Assembly (NCBI RefSeq): GCF_025118155.1
Contig: NW_026251423.1
Span: 124,001-188,000 of the forward strand
Direction: 5' to 3'
DNA length: 64,000 nt
Source of the DNA: Cokeromyces recurvatus
Lineage: Eukaryota; Mucoromycota; Mucoromycetes; Mucorales; Mucoraceae
Positions 43,014 through 56,324 of the stretch are shown here, piece after piece (position 1 is the first letter of the stretch; each line of letters begins with the position of its first letter). The notes beneath the pieces were generated by a model. It was not told the DNA's origin, did no database searches, and was given only the letters and a program-made list of their open reading frames with translations. The position numbers were made by a program, and so were the translations under genes.

Positions 43014-44640
43014 ATGTATTCCTTTGATTTTGCTATTCAAATAAGTCGTATATGTATGGATGAGATACAGAAAAGAGGTATATAACGAAATTTTATTGAT
43101 TAAACCAAAGCTTATTTTTTTTTATTGAGTAAATAGGATTAAGTGAGCGTAAAATATTACGCAAATCTGGTGAGTGTATTCTACCTCTATTAATGAATTC
43201 CTATTATTCAATAGTATACAAACAAACATATTATCTTTTATATCATATATACATATATTTATTTATTTTATCTATCTCCTCGTTTTATTATAAGTATCTC
43301 CTCTATTTATAACAGAAACTAAATGATCCCATTATAATAATAGTTCCTAATGGTACCTTAATTTTAAAAGTCTTTCGAAAACATAATTGTACACCAGAAG
43401 ACCTTACTCAAGTTAGTATTCATTCTGTTGCAACATTAATGCAAGATATTATCTGGTGTTGTCACGAACGTTTAATGACAAGAAAAATATGGCGAACTAT
43501 AAATTATGAAAGTAAGTCTATATACAAACACACACACACTTTCTATAAAACTTATATATAATAGCTTGTACATTGGATGAACTTTCTCAATATATAACGA
43601 AAAAGGGAAAGAGTTTTCTTTTAGAGTTATTGGATTTTCTTATTAAAGTCATGCAATACAAAGATATCAATTTAATGGATGCTTATAGATTAGGAGAAGC
43701 GATGGGGAAGATAGTCTTGGGTCCTTTGGATTGTGATCCAATCCTTGCTGAAAAGGCGAATCACTTCTTGACCCGTATGATCATTGAACACTCCAAGAAT
43801 TATAAACGGCATCATCATCCTTCAACTTTATTCAAACTGAAAAAGAATCATCATTTATCAAGGTATTCTGCCACTAGTCATTTGATAACACCCACCTCTA
43901 AGACTGAGGCAGCAAAGGCAAAGACCAAGTCTTATAATAGACTTATTCAAAGAATTCAAAGAAGAAACTTTGATTGGATTTCAATTGCCCATATTGCCCT
44001 CTATGCCATGTTGGAAAATGATTATAAAGCAACCGAAGAAAGTAATAAGACGTTGGATGAATGTTATATATCTATCTTTTCTACTCATCTAGATCCTTCA
44101 CAAGCTCATTTATCACCTCTTTTATATCGTCTTATCACTACTGGAATTGAAGGATTACATAACAGATTAATACTACTTGACAAGGACCCATTTAACACAA
44201 GGACACACCAGTTTGAAAACCAAATTTGTGTTGCCTTTGATGACTTCATACCCTTAATAAAAAAGGGAAATCAGTACCATGATGAAACAAATTTTATGAA
44301 TGAAAAGACAACAATGAGATGGAATAACAAGATAAAATCAATTCCTCTTTCAATGTCTCATATGAAACGACTTTATCTTAAAAGACAGCCCAAGTCATCA
44401 CATACGATCATGTCTGAGGGTAGTACTAGTAGTGATGAAGAAACAATTGCAATCGTTCCAAGCAAGGAAAGTCAATTAGAGCACTTTTGTAGTCAAAAAG
44501 TGTATTATCCTGATATTATAAGAGAAGAAGAAATATCAAGTCAACAGCAAGCGAAAGGAATGATGAAGATGATAACTAAAATGGGAAATTCTATGCCCAT
44601 TAAAAAGGATACAGTCAATACACCTCCAATTTATTATTAA
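43014..44640 (+). CDS. Msb1/Mug8-like domain protein
   Basis: Spliced gene; the last two exons are secure (43316..43511 and 43565..44640). Earlier exons start at ATG 43014 (43014..43077, then from 43137). The donor after LSERKILRKSG is unclear: GTGAGT at 43170 is the best site but loses phase, while GTATAC at about 43212 keeps phase. The core reads KLNDPIIIIVPNGTLILKV, SIHSVATLMQDIIW, INYETCTLDELSQYI, and NLMDAYRLGEAMGKIVLGP followed by DCDPILAEKANHFLTRMIIE, which I match to the Msb1/Mug8 fungal domain linked to Cdc42/Rho polarity signalling. The C-terminal half is Ser/Lys-rich. Family call is moderate; it may be a distant RhoGAP-like fold. Confidence 0.65.
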
Positions 44641-46593
44641 TTCACAATAATAAAATGTGAAAGCTATTGCATAAATATAAACATGAATATATACAAATGC
44701 ATATGCATATACACACTTTTAGCTATTAAAAGGGAATCATAGATTGATATAAAATTTTATTTTACATTACTGGGAAGGGCTAATTATAGATCAGAGTTGG
44801 TTCGAAACAGTAATAATGTGAAAAAAAAAAATACATAAAAAATAGATAGATCCTATTTACCTTGATAAATACAAGAAGTTCTTAATCTTGTTATCAAACA
44901 AGATCTAGTCTTCAAGGAAATCAGAGGAAAATACTGTAATAATTGTCAAGTGAATAGCACAATATGTGATGCAAAAAAAAGGTATACGAGAAAGATGACG
45001 AGAAACGCTTACAAGATAGTAAGAAGCAACAAATCAGTTGGTAATAAAAAAAAAATTCAGTCTTATCATACATACTACCAATTTCTATAAAAGGCCTTAG
45101 AGTAAGATTTCCAGAAATTATACTTTGGTGGACAAAGAATACATACATTCGCTTGAAATTTTTGAATTGAATACTTTACCCAGTAATCCTTTATAGCCAT
45201 CTTGTCTCACATATCTGTTTAGTTTGTATGAAGTTGGAAACACTTGTATTTTCATGAATGTTTCATAATGACATCTATATATGTATACATATTATATAGG
45301 GATAGAATTCTCGAGTAGAAAAATGCTGTGTTTTTATTAATAAAGCAGGTTTTAATAAGTATATTTAAAAAAAATAAATAAAAGAAATGACAAAGCTTAA
45401 AAGGTTAAAATAAACACTAAAAGAGATATACTCTGGTAAGTGTTTCATAGAGTTTATTTCTATGAATGCTATAAGAAGTTTGGGTCAAATAGACTAACAT
45501 AAAAGGGTGGTATTACAGAAAACACTGTTATTTATAAAATCACTGAGGTTTGAAGTCTAACTGTATTGTGCGGATATAAAGTCATGTACTTTTTCATCTT
45601 ATTCATCGTTTTTAAACTCTATTGAATTATTCTGGTCCAAAGTTAAGAGAAGTGCCAGAGCGGGAGAGGGGGGGGAAGATTATTACTTCACTGCGGATAA
45701 TAACAATTTGAATACAAGGATGTTGGAACTAGTATCAGTTAATGACCATTGCATAAATTGAATAAACCCATTCGTATTTATTTATTGTTTTTTTTTTTTG
45801 ACAGACGTCTAGCTCTTGAATGAATGCTTGAAAAATGTCTATAGTCAATGGAGCTATTCAGACATTTAATATTCATGTACATAGATTTATAATATATATA
45901 TGTATCTATCATTTTCAATCTTATAAATCTACACATTATTTTGTATGTAATCAATATAGGATTTTCTATAATAAAGTTGTTCTTTAATAAACCTTACTGC
46001 TAACGCACAGACATACGTGAATACATATATTATTATTATTATTGTATAATACTCATATTATACATTTAATGTAACTTTCTTCTTCTTGTATATAACCACC
46101 CCAATTCTGGTAACAATGTCTAAAATAAGACATAAAAATGGTGGTTTCACCACTTTTTATTGTATTTAAAAAAGAAAAAAAAAGAAGGTCCTTTTTATTG
46201 CTACTTTATGATTCACATATTAACATTTAAAATAATATGTAAATTATCCATTAGGGTCCCATGATTTATTACTACAAAAAAAATGTCAAATGTATAACTG
46301 AAAATCACTATTTTCGTTTTCTTTTCTTTTTTTTTTCGAGTATGTAGTAATACACCATTGAGAAAAAGTATATCTTTTGTTTGATGCTGTACTACTGAGG
46401 TATATTATTATTTTTTTTTTTTTGTTAAATAAGAAGCTATTACTTTATTCAACAAATTATGTCACTAAAAGGGCTGATGACAATAAAACATGTTATACCT
46501 ACAAATCAGCTTCTTTTTATTACTACACAATAATAACATATAATCTTTTTATACAGTAGAATTCAATAGGAAGAATGATACATTTTGTAAAAC

Positions 46594-46638
<45 letters not shown>

Positions 46639-46958
46639 TCAAAAAGAAATGAGTAGCATTTATACATGCATATACATATATGTATGTATATTTCAAATGG
46701 ATAGGGGTCATCACTTAACTATTCTGTCAAACAGTGACACATCATTATTCTCCTTTTATAGATCTCGGTAAAGTAAATAATGATGATAAAATTACAAATG
46801 ATAATTATTTAATAATAATAAAAAAAAAGAATGTAAATAAAGGGAGAAGGAGAATAGAATAATAATAATATACAATGGTAATAATATAAACAAAAAAATG
46901 GAGAGAGAAAGTTATTAAGGTAGACCCTCCCTTTTTCTTTCTTTTCTTTTCTTTCTTA
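44641..46958. other. Convergent non-coding region
   Basis: 2.3 kb between the stop codons of two converging genes. It holds a 41-bp poly-A (46596-46636), a GGGGGG purine run at 45663-45678 and short AT repeats. Frames here are short and low complexity. No RNA gene recognised. Confidence 0.5.
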
Positions 46959-47806
46959 TTAGTGTATAGATGATATTTTCGAATGGTTCGTTTCCATTAA
47001 ACTTGACTTGTTTAAAAACGTCATTTTTTGATTTGAATGATAAATAGATTGCTGCTTTTGTTGATAATGAAGCTCATTCTTATTATTCATTGTAGGTAAA
47101 GAAGAATCATCTTTAGGAAATAGAATAAGTTTAATTAGAATGATAATAAAAAAAAAATGACCCTTTTGATTACTTACAAAGAGAATTAGAATAGTATTGT
47201 TCATTCGTATAAATATCATATCGCTTTGTGTTTGCATGATTCACTAAGAGAGAATGTGGATGTTTAAGGTCAGGATGTGCCATGATATGTGCTGTTAGAC
47301 TTTCAGATTCTAGCATTGGTTGTAAGATTCGACGTCTAGCATTAATAAACCAATTACTGATTTGATTTACAGTCAGACCCGTATGACGAGCAAGATCTAT
47401 TTTTTCTTTTTCTGCAGGATAAGGATGCTTTTTATGTTGAATAAGCCATTTTCGAAGAAACTCAGTAACATTTTTTGGTAGATTTCCTCGACGTCTTTTC
47501 TTTGTTGTTGTTGTTGTTGTTGTTACAGTATCAGACAATGTTTGTGTTGGTTTTAAAGATTTTAATCTAGACTGTCTTTTCTGTCGTGAAGATGATATCA
47601 TTTTAAATTTTTCTTCTTCTATCCTATCAGAAGAGAAATGATTTGAAGTAATGGAAGGTGAATTCTTAATGAGTGGCGGTCGAGAATTTCTCACATGATG
47701 ATCTATTGTGACAATACTATCACCAGAACTTGAGCTTGAAGAGGAACTAATATTTGATGTTGTACTTGTACTTGGCAACACTTTGATATCTTTATTATTT
47801 AAACAA

Positions 47807-47852
<46 letters not shown>

Positions 47853-48262
47853 GAGGGAAAAAAAGAGAGAGAGAGAAAACAATAAGATAATAATTATGCT
47901 ATTTAGTGCACTGATTATTTGTACTACTACACATGTACTACTTTTTTTTTCCTTTAGTTACCTGAAATGTCTGTTATCAAGTTTGTAGATAATTCAATCC
48001 AAAATTGTGCATTTTGATTTAACATTTCATTGGTCTTATTTCGATGACGATCTATAGCTGTACGGTGTTCATGTAAATTAGCATTTAATTCCATTGAAAG
48101 TTGAGTTGATGGGTTATCATGATATAGAATTAAAGGACAGAATGACCTATTTTTGTTTATGGTTGAACGCTGTTATAAATAAATATTTATATCAATACAT
48201 AAAGAAGAAACAGATCTAATATTTATTTTATTTTCCTATACCTTTTGGAATATATTTGTCAT
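46959..48262 (-). CDS. TALE-class homeodomain transcription factor
   Basis: Four exons (48262..48242, 48169..47962, 47807..47178, 47110..46959) give 336 aa. The homeodomain lies at about residues 181-242: KKRRRGNLPKNVTEFLRKWL, QHKKHPYPAEKEKIDLA with the three-residue TALE loop insert (PYP), then GLTVNQISNWFINARRRILQ with the recognition helix at 229-235. KN/PBX-type TALE factors act as heterodimer partners in fungi, often in mating or development; that role is inferred. Serine and threonine runs precede the domain, and the C-terminus is Gln/Asn/Ser-rich. The first coding exon is just seven codons. A 40-bp A tract lies in the intron before exon 3. Confidence 0.93.
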
Positions 48263-48289
48263 TTTATTGATATAATAGAGAAGAGAATT

Positions 48290-48329
<40 letters not shown>

Positions 48330-50173
48330 GGTATTAGAATAAATGAAAGAGGAGGAGAAAAATAAACTATTTTGTCATAAAATAGACATATTTATATAGA
48401 AATGTCGAGTCGTTGAATAATCTTATTTGATTTTCACCTGATAGATTTTTTTTTTGATTATGGGATTGTTGTACAGTAATTTAGGCTTGCAAAGTATATA
48501 TATTTTTATACATAATATATATATCCATATATACACATACATACATCAGTTTAGATGATATATGTAGATTGTATCATATGCAGCATATATTCTAGTCAAT
48601 ACATCTCGACCTGTGATTTATCAACGAGAAAAGTGCTATCTAATGTGTATAAAATGAGAAAAAAAAAGAAATGAAGAATTGTACAAAATTATAGTATCAT
48701 TCTTCTAGTGTTACTTAAAGCTTAAATCATATGATTGATAAATATGAAATGGATAAATAAATCTTAACAGGACTCTTTTAGTACAAATTCCTTTATGTTA
48801 TTCGGATTTACTTACTTCAGGTAGTAATAAGGAGAAAGAATTCAATCTCATTTACTTTGTACGATTAAAAGGACTTTAACGTTTGAACACAGTAAATGGT
48901 TTCATCTCTTATTACTCTGTATTCCATCTTTGTGTATAGAATTAAAAATGTCATCCTATAAATCTTTGTTTTCTTATGGTTATATATGTTTCTATTTTAC
49001 ATGCAGGTCAAGTGTTATAAACATTTAATAATAATAACAAGAATAATAAAATAGGGCTGGGTATGTTGATATACAGTAATGATGTATACTTTAGACACTT
49101 TCTTTTTTTTTTCTTTTTTTTTTCTTTTTTTTTTTTAATTTATTCATAATCTGCTGATCACATCAATAAGTAACCATAGTCGTAAAAGAATGTATTCGGT
49201 TGAATATCCCGGAGCAAAGGAAGATGATGATGCTTCATCAAGGTACTTTTCATTTCTCCCAGAAACAAGTCAAAAAAAAAGGGGGGGAGAGAGGGCACGG
49301 ACCAGCTGATTACTTTCAAATGTGTCTTTTTATCTAATTTGTAGTAACTTGATTTTATAAGGTTATACAAAGGTGCATGTACAGCTTTTTTTTTTTTTGA
49401 AACGAGAAGCATTGATATATGTGGTATTTTGTAACATTAATTTTTAATATATTCACCTAAAAGAAAAGAGCAATATTTATAAAGTGGTAGAAATCTGAGA
49501 TCGCTTGCCTTTTTTTTAAGTGGAATTACTCTATTTTACATATAGCATCATCTATGAGTATAGTTACGCATGTGTCAATTCACTGAATTTTTTTTTTTTT
49601 GTGGCTTGCTATTCTATATACTATTTGCTGTCAGATACCATATAAACTAAATTGTATTTCTCTTGTTACAAATTAGAATTTAGTATTATATCTGTTCAAA
49701 TAAATCTTCTTTCAAATAGATTGTCTCCACCTTTAATAAACATTAAACTGTAAAATTATTTTTTCCTTTACAATTAGCCTTTTGAATCTTTTAATGTAAT
49801 AGTCTAAATTATACTACTTTGTAATATAGAATTTACCTATTTAATCTTTATAAATTGTAAGTTAACATAACCTAGACTGCATGTGAATGATATAAAATAC
49901 TCTAGTAGGAATTCATTATCTTTATCCATTTAAGCGACTGAAAAACCATATATACCAAATTTTATGAAATATTTTATAAATATAGTTACTAAGGAGTTTT
50001 TGATAAAGATGAAAGTCAAGTGATGAGTCAGTTAGTGGAAAATGGGGCTTTCCTTCCTCTCGCACCTTCACCTACAATCATAGCTAAATATTGACGACGG
50101 TGGCACGCTTCCTTGAAAAAAGAAAAATAGAATTACTGAGTGCACAATGTATAAAAAAAGGGGGCGTATAAAT

Positions 50174-50220
<47 letters not shown>

Positions 50221-52646
50221 TTTTACAAGAAATATTTTTTAAGAATCAAGTTATCACAGTTAAACATAAAAGCTTTACTAATAGCTGTGGTCTAAACATA
50301 AATTGTCTTGAAATCAATCTACTTTTTAAACCAAGAAAAAAAAAAGGCGATTAATTGCTACTAGGAATGATTGATGATTTTACATATTAAATAGAATTGT
50401 ATTTAGTTAACATAAGTATATTTCATAGAAAAAAATAGTCATGAGATAAAAGGAATACCTTTTTCTTTTTTGTCAATGAATTAAAGCATGACAATCGAAA
50501 AGGGTCACTCCTGAATACGGTTAAGTGCTTTAAATGTCCTAATTTTAGTGACATGATTGAAAATGATAGTATAAACTTATTTATGTTTCCAAGTATCATT
50601 ATTTGAAGCTTGTGTTCAATCATCTTTTTATTATCAATACCTGATTTGACAAGAAATAATTAGTATGACGATATATTCAATCACATTACAAGATATCTTT
50701 TTATGTTGCATTGTAATACTACTGGTCATACTTGTTGATTATATTCAGTGGTATAGACCCATCTCTTTTTCAAAAATGGCTGGTTGCTTTTTTAGTTGAT
50801 GGTAAAACATATATTTTTTCAACTAGTGAATATTCTAATTGACATAAGATCATCTATGCTCTACTGCTAATCATGAGAAAGATTGAGTTCTTTTTTTAAA
50901 AAAGAAAAAACAAATATTGTATGGATTTAATCGCCTCTTTCATCATAAAAATATGAATCCACAGTTATCATAACCAGGACATAGATTTCTCGATTGGCTT
51001 CTCTCTTCCCCTATCCATAGCTACTCTTTTCTCTCTCTCTCTCTTCCTTAAATAAATTGTTTGATAATTCAGTCTGCACAATTCTGAGATATATATTATG
51101 TCCAAGTAGAGGGTTTTAAAAGTTATGTTTTATTACAAGTAAAAACATTTTTAAATGTATAGATTCAATTCGCCCAGCCAAAGTTAGGTCAACATAAAAA
51201 TACTCTTAACAAGTCTAAATGACTAATCCATTCATACCATTAGATCTTCTAGTTATTTTTATCATTTATGAAACGCAATAAATGTATTTGGTGATGTCTT
51301 GAATGGCTATCACCTTATAGACATTGAAATTACTAACATACACTTAATTGATAACAAAACAATACTCTATTCATTATCTTTGTATGTATTTGTGCCTCCA
51401 AGTATTTTTCAGCGATTAAAAGCCTCTTGCTCTTTCCTATAAATACACTCTCAAACATGAGTCACAAAACTTACTAGCCCTGCTATTTTTTTTTCTTTCC
51501 TTAATATATCTATTTTGTACCATCTTCCACAAACTTGATTACCTATTGTATCAAAAAGAATCTGCCACTATTATTACCATAACCGCAGCAAGGATTCCTA
51601 GAATCGTTTCTCCCTTCCCCTCTTACTCATTGTATTATAGTCATACCTATTTCTTTTTTTAACACAACAATAAGAGGCTTTTTTTTTTTTTTTGAGTAAC
51701 CTATCCTCTTATTGACAATACGGCATTCAAGTGAATCTTAATATTCTGTGCCAAATAAAGAATAAATAAATATATAAATTTTGGATAACTCCCCTCTCCC
51801 CCTCAAATCATTGAATACATCATGGACTTTATTTACTATCATCTTGAGAAGAAATCCTTCTTTTTTTTTAATGAAAATAAAGATGAATGAAACTTGACAA
51901 TTTATCCTTCTGCTAGTATTATTTTATTTGAGTGTATCTGCATTTTTGTTCCTCTTAAAGATCCAATTTAGTAAAAGTATTTGATCGACAATTAGTTTCT
52001 GCTTATTAGGGTCATTTAAAGTTTGTGAGTCCATTTAATTTTGTATCATTGATATACAATACTAGCCACTTTAAAGAACGAATGGTTACTAATAGTTGAG
52101 ATAACAAGGGAAGCATGATCTGTTGTATCTTTGAGAATTAATAACAACGCCCCCTCCTCTTTACACGAATATAGCATCACCTCATGATACATCTGATATC
52201 GTCTTTTATTGACATAGGAAACGCTTCAATCTTCTTTTATCATTTCAATACTGTCTGTGTGTTAAGTTATCCTCCCCCCCCACCTTTTTGGTTTTTTTTG
52301 GGTTTTTTTTTAAAAAAAAAAAAATAAAAAGCTTGCAACAGTTTCTCTGATTCTTGATTTTGTTTTATAATGATCAACTTTGGATTTTTTTTTTTTTTTA
52401 AGGTTAAATTTAAACTCATAAACTTTGCATTATTGTACAAGATCAATAGTAGTAGTGGTAGTTAAGATTACCAGTCACAAGAAAATAAAGGTACATTGAT
52501 ACGATATAACTTTTCAAGTATAAACAACTATAGGTGTTTATCTTTTTTTTTTTTTGTATGACTTTTGCGTAAATAAATTAATTAGAGGCTAAAAAAACCC
52601 TCGTATCTTTTCTTTCTTTTTTATTATTTATTTATTTGTTTTCAAT
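48263..52646. other. 4.4-kb non-coding region between TALE homeobox and YTH genes
   Basis: The longest gene-free stretch in the window, upstream of both flanking genes. It holds several homopolymers (A-tracts at 48296-48327 and 50181-50217), short purine or pyrimidine runs, and no convincing reading frame. A short minus-strand frame near 50045-50120 looks protein-like but is isolated. Large promoters or unannotated non-coding RNA are possible. Confidence 0.5.
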
Positions 52647-53700
52647 ATGTATAATAAATCAAAAAAGTTAATTTATTTCAACAACAATAACATAACATCA
52701 TCTAATAAGGAGCACTGTTCTTTATCAATGATAGATCAACAAGTAACTAAAGAAGATGATACGTGTAATAAAGAGGAAGAAGAAGAAGCAATATTTGAAA
52801 TGGATGATATTCCTAGAAATATATCTGCTACTTCGTTATCTTCCTCATCTTCTTCTAATACAATGCGTCAAGAGATGTCTATTCATGATGACGGTAATGA
52901 TAATGCGACTACTGTGATACGTTATTATGTACCTACTCAAGAAGAACCACAAGGATTATCTCAAAGTGTTGTTCTATCTGAACATGATTATCTTCATCGA
53001 CATATGATCATGCAATATAATTCTACAAGACATCATGCTAGCTCTGGTAATGAAATGGATACAGTTACTCTTCATGAGGATATAGATGACGATTATTATG
53101 TTGTACAACGTAAACAACTACTACTCTCTGAAGAGTTAGAAATAATACCAACAAATATGAAACTCTATTCTCAATCAGCACCTCCTACAGATTCATTTTT
53201 ATCTTCTTCTCCCATTACTATTCTTCATAAAAATGATTCTGATGACAAAGATCATCTTACAACAGACAGTATCTCTACGCGTTCTTCTTCAATTGAAATT
53301 GTTCTTCCTGATACATCTCAAAGTCCTTGTACAGAGGTACAATCAGGACATGAAGCAACCATCGTCAAGGAACTTTCAATAGAGGATGAATGGAATCAAC
53401 TTGCTGATGAACATTATGGGCCTTTACCTATTCTTGAGCATACTAAACATCAGGAACAAACACAATCTACTACAGAAGAGAGTATATGGGATGCTATCCA
53501 TAGACAACCCAATGTCTTGGATAAAATAAGATTGAATCCCTTTATTCGTGAACTCTTTAGACACTATGCTTGTCCTCTAAAGATAATGAAAATTGCAAAG
53601 ACAACTCGATTTAAGGAACTTCAACATTATATCTTTGATCCTAATGTATTGGTAAATAAGTAAATAAATATATAATAGATATTATTATTTTATTTTATTT

Positions 53701-53765
<65 letters not shown>

Positions 53766-55208
53766 TATTGTCCTTTTGAAATAGTATATGAGATATTTTC
53801 GTAACCCACAATGTGCATATGTAATTTATAGAAATTATGAAGAAATGTTAAAAGGTTACAACAAGATACATCTGTCAGGTATAAATTACATACATATATA
53901 TACATATATATTTGTATGTATATATATATTATATAGAATTTAAAATAGAAAAAAAAATCATAATAAATCATATTAGTGATTAACGGTAGTCAAGTTGAAT
54001 GCTATCCCAGTACTGTAAGGACTCTATTTTTTTTTTTTTTATTTTACTTTATTTTACTTTTTTTTTAATATTTCGTTCAAGTTTTATGAATTAGAACAAA
54101 ACTATGCTAATATGTTGGAAAAAAAGTCAACAGTTAAATATCATGATGAGGATGGTAGTAGTAGTAGTCATTCACACCTTAACTACACATATACTGTTGA
54201 CTCTAATCATCGTAGTAAGCATTCTTCTACATCTTTATCAAAAAAATCAAGGCAACAAAAAAGACAAAAGGAACAGTATCATAAAAACGATACATTCAAA
54301 TGTAATCAAGAAGAATCCATAGCTAAAAATGCAATAACGACTAAGGCTTCAACAACTGTTTTCTTTGATTTAAATACTACTACTTTACCTTATTATAATT
54401 ATCAAGGAAACTTGATGAAAATGATGTGTAGTCCTTTCAAGTCATCCTCTTCACCACAGAACTTATTAGTGACAATGTTAGCAGACAAGAATCAAACTCT
54501 GGATGATGATGATAATGATGTCAATCATAGTAATGCAATAGTATCACCTTATTTATTGTTGTCAACGATGCCCATTTTACCATATCAATGTGTTATTGTT
54601 AAACTTGATGATAAAGCAGATCTCATGCTATGTAAAGAGATAAATTATGTCCACATTCCTAAAAGCAAAGTGACTTTTTTAAATACAATTTACGAGGTAT
54701 TATTTTAATAGAGTATTTAGCTATATAACAAATAACTTTAACTCTCATTCTCTCACTCACTCACTCTCTTTCTCTATTTCTCTCTATCTATCTATCTACC
54801 TATCTCTACCTCTATCTCTATTTCTTTCTATATATACACATACAAAAGCATTCTTATCAAGTTATACTTGTATTCAGTGTAAAAGGAAGTAAAAGATTTC
54901 AGGGTTATGCATACATGTCAAGTGAAATATTAAACATAAACAAACTAAGTGCATTTGATATTCAAGGTACATTCTTTATCGAAAAGTTAGGATTAAATCA
55001 AGAAATAAAGAGAAATAATTGGAAGTATATTTGTAGAATAGAATGGCAATCAAATGGAGAATTAAGTATGGATTACGTAGGTGATTGTATTAATATTTGG
55101 AATATGAATAAGCGACTTAAATATTCAAAGAACATCACGTTAGTTGAGCCTACACTTGGAAAGAGTTTAATTGATTTAATGAATGATAATCAAACTTTAA
55201 ATAAATAA
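52647..55208 (+). CDS. YTH-domain RNA-binding protein (YTHDC1-like)
   Basis: Three exons (52647..53651, 54082..54696, 54849..55208) give 659 aa. The first ~490 residues are disordered: Ser-, Asp- and Glu-rich with basic KKSRQQKRQKEQYHK. The YTH domain is at about 500-650: LPYQCVIVKLDDKADLMLCK, VTFLNTIYEHSYQVILVFSV, KGSKRFQGYAYMSSE, then NNWKYICRIEWQ and a basic end LKYSKNITLVEPTLGKSLID. The ILVFSV..S.RFQGYA.M core is diagnostic. YTH proteins bind N6-methyladenosine in RNA through an aromatic cage. The first cage Trp (usually in GVW) appears to be replaced in KEINYVHIP. The acceptor CAAAAG at 54848 keeps frame. Intron 1 (430 bp) holds a 60-bp poly-T. Confidence 0.8.
53703..53762. repeat. 60-bp poly-T tract in YTH gene intron
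   Basis: Uninterrupted run of T, the longest homopolymer in the window, within the 430-bp first intron. Confidence 0.9.
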
Positions 55209-55216
55209 ACCTTTTA

Positions 55217-56324
55217 TTATTCTCCTAGTTTATTATTAAAGCGATTGCACATTAATGGATATAACTCAGTTAATGATGAAATAGTTGTATAATCATGACT
55301 TTCTCTTTTCAATTTACAAGCATTTATATGTTCAAGGCTATCTTCATAGGGTATTTTCTCTATTACAAATCATCAAGTAAATACATGACTATCGATAATA
55401 ATAAAATTTACCTCTATTTAAAAATACTGCATTTTCACCGGCATTAATTGCACCCTGATAATCTCTTTATATATGTCTGTGTAAGCCACTCTATACACAT
55501 ATGTTTCTTTTATACTACTTACTTTTCTTCATCATCGCCAACATGTAATACTTCACTAGGTGAAATAGGCTGTTGAGTACAAAATGTACGAGCTTTATCA
55601 AATATTTGTTTTGAAGGCTTTTCATAACCAGCATAAACACTTGATAAAATAAAATTAAAATATGTGTCTAATTGTAAATTCCGTAATACTGGAACTATTT
55701 AAAAAAAAAAAATAAATAAATAAATAAAAATAAAAAAACAGAATTAATAATAAAAGTCAAAGTAGTAGTCCAAGTGTATTTACTAATTCTTTCATCTGTA
55801 TTACTAATGACTCCTATTTGAAATCCATTCTTTTTCAAAAACTCAAGTGTTGGTGTGACATCAGGAAATAACTCATAATATTTTCTTTGAGTAAATCGAT
55901 TATATAAACCATTAAATATTTTGTCAAATTTAGGGTCCAATTCTAAGGAAATTATATATTAACTATATATACATGCATACACACATACCTATACACACAC
56001 CTACACACACTTATACACGTACACACTCACATGTATACATTATATACCTTTTTTAGATACGCCAGCATGAATATAAGTTGAATAAACTAATTCTTCCCAC
56101 CAAGTATGTACAGTTAAACCTTGTGCAAGCCCATAAAATGGTTTTTCTTCTATCTGTCGCCTATAAAGTTTACCAAAATGTTGATTGATTTCATCCTTAG
56201 AGACATAAATACCATTTAAAGAGGCTTCTAAGGCATATAAAGCAGTTAAATTGCCTTTTGGTTTGAATAATGTATTATAAGCATCAAATGTAATTAATTT
56301 AATCTTTGTAGCTCTTCCTGCCAT
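55217..56324 (-). CDS. HAD-superfamily hydrolase, HDHD3-like
   Basis: Five exons (56324..56048, 55942..55784, 55694..55523, 55464..55412, 55359..55217) give 267 aa. HAD motifs: I, LITFDAYNTLF with the nucleophile Asp and the DAxxTL form typical of HDHD3; II, GVISNTDERI; III, the Lys in GYEKPSKQIF; IV, LHVGDDEEKDYQGAINAG. A helical cap follows motif I. It probably acts on a small phosphorylated metabolite; the substrate is unknown. Its stop codon is only 8 bp from that of the converging YTH gene, so 3' UTRs must overlap. The ATG at 56324 was chosen; a second ATG four codons upstream reads through an AT repeat. Confidence 0.88.

Noticed and set aside
53699..53971. Minus-strand frame of 90 codons with poly-Lys end
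   Set aside because: It reads through the T60 tract and AT repeats of an intron.
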